From assembly GCA_905221605.1 (NCBI GenBank), contig CAJNDS010002482.1, positions 372,501 to 398,375 on the forward strand: a DNA stretch of 25,875 bases. The letters run 5' to 3'. Numbering within the stretch: position 1 is the stretch's first letter; each line of letters starts with the position of its first letter. Made by a program: the position numbers and the translations under genes. The notes below the pieces were generated by a model. The model saw only the letters and a list, made by a program, of their open reading frames with translations. It ran no database searches and had not been told where the DNA came from. Below are positions 20,386 through 25,875 of the stretch, piece after piece. The DNA is from Symbiodinium natans. Taxonomy: Eukaryota > Sar > Dinophyceae > Suessiales > Symbiodiniaceae.

Positions 20386-22599
20386 CATCTGAGGTCACAC
20401 TAGGGGCCCCCCTCCCACCTTTGGCCTGAGTTATGAGTAGATGCCTTGCGCACGGCATCCTTGACTAGGTTAAGAGCGTGCAGCTTGTATCAACATACTG
20501 CAGCCGAACCAATGCCAACTCTCTGCGTTGTACACCAAGACTGAAGCAGGGGGCGCTTTCCATAGTATTAGCGACATCTTAACTACAGTTGCTCTGGGCC
20601 AGGAAAGAAGGCGTGCATGTTTGTCCGGCCCTCAGAAGCAAGCAGGCAAGCCCAATCAATCCTCACATTCCCACACAACATGCACACACGCACGTTTTCT
20701 GAGCCCTCCTTCCGCAACGCAAAGCGACAGTACACGTAGAGACGGAATGAAACAGAGATGGCAACGAGTGGCGGTTTGGACGGGTTTTGGCGGGTTGGAC
20801 AGGTCGAGACACCCCTGGCTGGTCGAACGGGTGGTCAGGCTGTGCGTGGCTCCCTGGTGGCCAGGCGCACGCGCCCGCATTCTTAGTCAATTGGTTTCCC
20901 CTTTTAGGGCATCCCAGGAGAGCCCTACACATGCATGGCATGACACTGGCAGGACCCGGCACTCTGCAGAACCACTATCAACGCGAGTTGGCCGTCAACT
21001 TCCGGTTGTGACCTTACTGGCTTTTTCTCAGCTCCTGGTTTCCGACATTCTCATGACATCTCATTTGGTCCAGGCTGGACTTGTGAGTACTATCGGCAGC
21101 AGGGCTTGTGTGGGAAGCTCAATGGTGCCGTGAAGGAGATCCGACAGTCCGCGAGGCTGACGCTCAAAACCGAAAAATAGGCTTTGGCTGTCGGAGGCCG
21201 CCGATGATGTTTTTCCTCCCCCCGCGCAGGGGCCGACTGCACAATTGGCCCGAGAAGAACTGCTGCGGCTGCGAATCTCAGGCATGACTGGACAACAAAA
21301 GAGGCCAAATACTGAGCTGGCTTCAAACTTTTCTTGCATGCAGGACGACACTACATGCAATCGGCAAACCGGAAAGAGTTGTGCCTTGGAGTTTGGATTT
21401 TGCGGATCATCTCAAGGGCCGGCTTATTGCTCCTCGGCACGAACACTCTATCGTCACGGGACAAAGGAGTTTTTTTCGGCAACTATCATCTTGGGGCTGT
21501 CCGACTCTCCCTGCAATTTTGAGGTCACAACCTCTCCACTTGCGTTTGCTTGCCTGGCCATTGCGCCTCCACAGACGGCATCTGCTCGCTGCAAGTCCCT
21601 GTTCAGGCCGCTGAGGGTCAGAGAAAGAGCTGCAAGGAATAAAGGTCAGTTCCGTGTTACACCTTGCTCCAATTAATGATGAATGTAGTTGATGACCAAC
21701 GCGGAAGCGCAAACGTATTCATTTTGTCATTGGGTCCAAGTCGGCGATCAGCAAGCATCCTTCGTAGACCACTTCTGGACCCAGTCTTTTGCCCGGGTTC
21801 TGTCTCTGTTGCCGTTGTCAACTGTAGTACCTGGACCACTTCAAGAATGGAGAGTGAAAAGGGGGTCACATGGTAGTTCGTCCAGTGGCGAACAGACACT
21901 GACCTGGACAAAAACGACAAAATTGGAAGAAGAGCCAGACAACGGAAAAGAATGCCAAAGGAGACGGTCCCACACTCTCTCAAGCACCAGGTGTGCACTC
22001 GGCATGCTCACGCGGATGTAGGGCCTAAGTTTGAGGATGTGCATCTCACACCTTAGCCCAGTAGCCGAGATTGCATAGTCTTGCGTGTTAGAGTTCAGTT
22101 CCAGGAGCCCGCCCGACAAAACACGTCACCGGCGTCTACAACTTGTCGAGATACCCCTGATTGGGCAAATGGTTTCTGGGCTGCGCTTCTCAAGTTTCTG
22201 CAAGGTGTATGCTTTGCATGCCTTTAAGCTGTTAAGTATGGGAGCTGCCTTGGCAGGCTGGTCTGGCTGCGCATATGAGGAAGGTGGACGGAACTCAGCT
22301 TGGTGCAAGCCGACGCCAGGAGCAGTATGGCCGTCTACTATGGGCCGCTCAATGCATCATCACCATCTACTAAGCGGGTTCGAAAGGTATAGACGGTATA
22401 GAAGCAATCAACACGTAGCTAGGTGGGGCCCTCAAGAGATGTGCCAAACCCCAAAAACTTGTGTCGAATTGTGGGCTCCGGAAATGTAAACCAACAAATG
22501 CATCCGTGGAGCCATCACTAAACGGGTGGCAAAACATGAACATGTTGGCCCGCAATCCCTACACAGACCAACGAACCTTGCCGGCCTTGTGCGAGAGTG

Positions 22600-23190
22600 A
22601 GCGACTAAACCCTATGTGGTAAAGCCAGATCCAATTCCCTGAGATGTGTATACGGGTGCTCGAAGCACTGGCATGGCGCCTGGCTGTGGTCTTATGCGTT
22701 GTCCTATCCCCGGTTGTACTGTTGCTTTCTGACTGTAATGGCTGGGCTCGACGTTTCTGACTTTGGACTAATTTTGGGCAGAGTTTTGACTGCAGAGAAG
22801 ATCCCTCAAGCAGGGCTAGGCGGGTGGCAACATATGTGGTAAACCCAAACCTAAATGGAGACGTGGGGTGGCAATCTGTAAACAAAAAGCGGGGTGCTGG
22901 GGCGGCAAACCCCAGGCCCCAAACCCTAAAAGGATGTGCAAGTCTTAGTCTTGCAAGGCAGTTGCGTGCTTTCTGATACTTGTACTCTTTCAAGGCGAGA
23001 CGTTGGGTGGCAAACCCTAAGCCGAAAGGGAAAATGTTGGGTGCCAGGCCAGACCCGAAAAGGGGTCCTTTTCATGCTGGGTGGCCAGCCCTTCAACCGT
23101 GAACGGTGGCATAGTGATAAGACAAGTGGGGCGGCAAGCCCTAGACCCTAAGGACATGTTGGACGGCAAACCATAAACCCTCAAAGGGGT
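22600..23190. repeat. Decayed minisatellite with CCCTAAA cores
   Basis: At least seven copies of a unit starting GGGTGGCAAACCCTAA, with GGGCGGCAAGCCCTAGACC-type variants and AAAGG tails, spaced irregularly at about 30-60 nt in the clearer part (22820-23190). CCCTAAA is the complement of TTTAGGG, so the orientation is opposite to the 16425 block. Confidence 0.7.
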
Positions 23191-23262
23191 TGTTGCCTGC
23201 TTGGTCTTTGAAACTCCCTGGGGTCAAAATTTCGGGGCCAACATGCTCTCTACGTTGAACCT

Positions 23263-23302
23263 ACCGAAGCCTTGCCTGCGTCAGCTAGCGTGAGAGTCAA
23301 AA
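23263..23302 (+). repeat. Dispersed repeat, copy 2
   Basis: Partner of 20346-20385 in the same orientation, about 2.9 kb away. It lies about 75 nt after the telomere-like minisatellite. Confidence 0.5.
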
Positions 23303-24242
23303 AGGGGTTGTTGCTCGATACCTTCCACTAGACGCAGCAGATTGCCACAAGCACAATAGACTAAGGGTGGACATGTGAGCCGCATGGATGCAAGTGAGAT
23401 CTCGCAACAAGCACTACGCAGTGGTTCTTCCTCTTTTGATGTGACGTCAGTGTGTGTCTATGAGGAGTATGATGCGAACCATCCTACCAAGGTACTACCG
23501 CGAGAAGGGCCTCTGCAAGAACGGAAGCACCACTGAATGGGCTGCCGCCCCAGCTTCTGAAAATTCGACGGGCTTGGCTTCTGCCAGAGCTAGTATTGTG
23601 CAGACTGTGCCTCGATTGTTGGGAAATGCTCAGATCTTCCTATTGGGATGGGGCCTGGTACTGTATCTAACACTGCTTTACGAGACTTGGGTGTTGCTGC
23701 TGGCCCCTCCTTGTGTCTACCTGTCTCCGTCTTTCTTTCGAGGAGTTACCCCACCCCTCAGGGCAGTCCAGGAACCGAATTGCAGATCCTGCCACATCTT
23801 CTAGTTGGGTCCAACCCACGATAGAACGGCCAAGCAAGCGGGAGAGCCTGGGCAAGGGCAGGGGGACGTCACAAGAGGGACAAACAGGCGGAGCAAGTAC
23901 AAAATGACAAAAGATCTACAGCGCACAGGATTATCACGGCACATTCCTGAACACTCCGCCACACGACCACCCAAGCTCATCAGAGTCATGGGAGCCGTAT
24001 CAGTGCGAGATGCAAGAAGCGATGAACAACCAACCCAACTTCGCCGACGTACTTCACTGCAACAGCTGGCCAAGAAACGGCCAGCAGGGGCAAACTTCAA
24101 GCAGCACCAGACAGCAGCCGCGCTAGCACGACACATCTGGAAGAGCCTGCCGAGTCCACACAAGGGGCTCTGGTCCAAGTACCTTCCAGTGCACACAAAG
24201 CAGTACACATCCAGAAGGGCCTTTCCACGATGCAGGGGCCGC

Positions 24243-24261
24243 GGGGGGGGGGGGGGGGGGG
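24243..24261. repeat. G homopolymer (19 nt)
   Basis: Nineteen consecutive G. Creates poly-Gly or, on the other strand, poly-Pro in the long open frames across it. Confidence 0.9.
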
Positions 24262-24467
24262 AGGGGCGGAACCGCCGAGACAAGGAGAGGAGAACGGGAG
24301 ACGGTCGAAAGGAGCCGCCACAGGAACACCTGGACACACCCAGCACCACTAGGACGCACGCACAATCGCATGGGGTGAGGGAGGCTGCTTCCAATGCCCT
24401 TGCACGTAGAAAAGAAGAATGGCTCTGGCGGGGGTGTGGAAAGCTTGGTGCGGGGAGGGGGCCGGGT

Positions 24468-24480
24468 GGGGGGGGGGGGG
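24468..24480. repeat. G homopolymer (13 nt)
   Basis: Thirteen consecutive G close to the tract at 24243; the surrounding 250 nt are strongly G-skewed. Confidence 0.9.
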
Positions 24481-24694
24481 AGGGCAGCCCACGGATCGTG
24501 ATTGCAGAGCTTTTCATCAAGAGTTGCTTGAGGCCAGCGGCAAACTGCACAATTACCCGGAGCGCAATTGATCCTTGACTAAACCTGCTGCCGAGCGGAG
24601 TCCAAGTTCTGAAGAAGCGTGTATTGTCTTGCAGGCTGCGGCTGCGATGCTATACAGACCACAACTTGCAATAGGCCCATCTGCTCGGTTGCAG

Positions 24695-25368
24695 GGTGAA
24701 GCAGAGCACAAGAGGGCTGCCAAAAAGTTGGACTTCACCCGCGTGCAGTTTGAAAGCTGCGTATGTGTGTTGGAGGAACACGGGCGGCCTATGCAGCTTC
24801 GGTTTCTGTGACCCGTCCCGCGGGCCTACTGCAACTTGTGAGAAATAGCATGTAGCCATCGCCATTGCCGCCCAGCATCCTGGCGTGGCGGCTTGGATTG
24901 TCGGACTTGTGATGCCCAGGTTTGCGTTGATGGAAAATGTCTTTGCCAAGAGGGACACTGTGGCACAACAGCTGGTGTGTGCTCTTTAACAGTGCAGATC
25001 TTACATGGGCAGGGCAGGATGGGTGTCGTGTTTGTTTTGGCTCGGACTTTGTGACGCATGCTCCGATACTCCACATGGCTTGGCTTGTCCAGGTCGAGGC
25101 TGTGACTCAGTCGCTATTGACACCGGAAGGTGTCCATGAGGCTACTGGAAAAGCAACCGAAGCGGGGATTCTTGAACGCACGGTCTTCATGTGTACAGCT
25201 TGTAGCGAGTAGAGTCTAGGAGTCTAACCTAGCAGGTTCCATCGGAACAGCTTGCAAGATCTCGCAAGGATTTCTGCAGCAGAAGCAGCAAGAACTGCTG
25301 GAAAAAGCGCCGCTGACGATGTCGATGCTGCTGCCACTGCTGCAGGCGATGTTTTGGGAAGTCGCAAG
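24695..25368 (+). CDS. Possible split gene with a Cys-rich EGF-like segment, partial
   Basis: Three pieces join in phase 0 with GT-AG borders: 24695-24760 (GEAEHKRAAKKLDFTRVQFE, then SC), 24920-24976 (VCVDGKCLCQEGHCGTTAG) and 25093-25182 (VEAVTQSLLTPEGVHEATGK, then ATEAGILERT). The middle piece has Cys spacing C-x4-C-x-C-x4-C, like short EGF/laminin-type repeats that I recall as common in dinoflagellate secreted proteins. A following Ala-rich piece, about 25259-25368 (LARISAAEAARTAGKSAADD and on), ends at a GT donor but its acceptor phase is unclear. No start, stop or family can be given. It might also be chance open frames; the phase agreement and Cys pattern are the only support. Confidence 0.4.
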
Positions 25369-25711
25369 GTTCTGCCAAGCAGCTTTACCTTGGCCATGAC
25401 AAGGCCAAGCGGCACTTCGAGCTGGCTTGTCGAAGGAGCAAGCTGGAGAGGCCTTGTAGCGAGGGTTGCCTTCCCATCTGGCTGCCATGGTTCTGATTGC
25501 TATCTGAGTCTGAGACATCTGGGCATGCAGCCTTGAAGTTCAAACTTGCCATGCTATTCAGACAGCTTTCACGTCGATGCCGCCGGGAATCCTTTACACA
25601 TCGTGTGTGGGCGTGGCGACGGCATCAGCATGGCACATGCACGACCTAGGAAAGCCGACCGCTGCCTTCCATAGTATCCTCCTTGCGCATGCTTCGAAAC
25701 GACGACAACGA

Positions 25712-25875
<164 letters not shown>

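Larger units (their letters stand above)
19108..24694. other. Long gene-free stretch
   Basis: No frame on either strand shows recognisable protein text. The longest frames (23805-24578 on + and 23801-24550 on -) overlap each other and depend on G tracts. An AATAAA at 19358-19363 follows the MIC60-like stop by 250 nt, but dinoflagellates are not known to rely on this signal. Repeats are listed separately. Confidence 0.6.

Noticed and set aside
20528-21133. Open frame of 201 codons on the + strand.
   Set aside because: No recognisable motif, Arg/Ser/His-rich as expected from non-coding GC-rich sequence, and overlapped by equally long frames.

Overview
The window looks like nuclear DNA of a dinoflagellate, most likely a symbiodiniacean alga. 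The reasons are mid-range GC, long stretches without genes, genes all on the + strand, many very short exons whose introns start with GC (one with GA) as well as GT and end in AG followed by G, a relic-like match to the dinoflagellate spliced leader, and abundant triplet satellites and telomere-like repeats. No bacterial operon, tRNA, rRNA, CRISPR array or intact transposon was recognised.

The main content is one highly fragmented gene at about 2.85-15.3 kb (+ strand). It encodes STT3, the catalytic subunit of the oligosaccharyltransferase that N-glycosylates proteins in the ER. I resolved about 40 exons of roughly 20-95 nt by matching each frame to the known order of STT3 motifs ([33 protein letters not shown] and a C-terminal [11 protein letters not shown] / QYPPAL extension). 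Thirty-two introns join with consistent reading phase: 16 GT-AG, 15 GC-AG and 1 GA-AG. One intron (10426-12721) carries a compound satellite of about 800 bp. The first exon, a linker region (7924-9583), one or two tiny exons and the last exon are unresolved.

From 16.9 to 19.1 kb lies a very different gene: an uninterrupted frame of over 730 codons encoding a MIC60/mitofilin-like protein of the mitochondrial inner membrane, with presequence, one membrane segment, coiled coil and C-terminal mitofilin domain. It has no in-frame ATG before the membrane segment, so its start must lie in an upstream exon, joined at the AG/G acceptor at 16896-16898. Between the two genes are telomere-like repeats and a spliced-leader-like relic (about 15687-15703).

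The stretch from 19.1 to 24.6 kb has no recognisable gene. It holds G/C homopolymers, a decayed minisatellite with CCCTAAA-like cores (22.6-23.2 kb) and a dispersed repeat pair. At 24.7-25.4 kb, three short pieces join in phase into a possible Cys-rich, EGF-like protein fragment, followed by an Ala-rich piece. The window ends inside an (ACT)n microsatellite. The two identified genes serve separate housekeeping roles (ER glycosylation and mitochondrial cristae); nothing suggests they work together.
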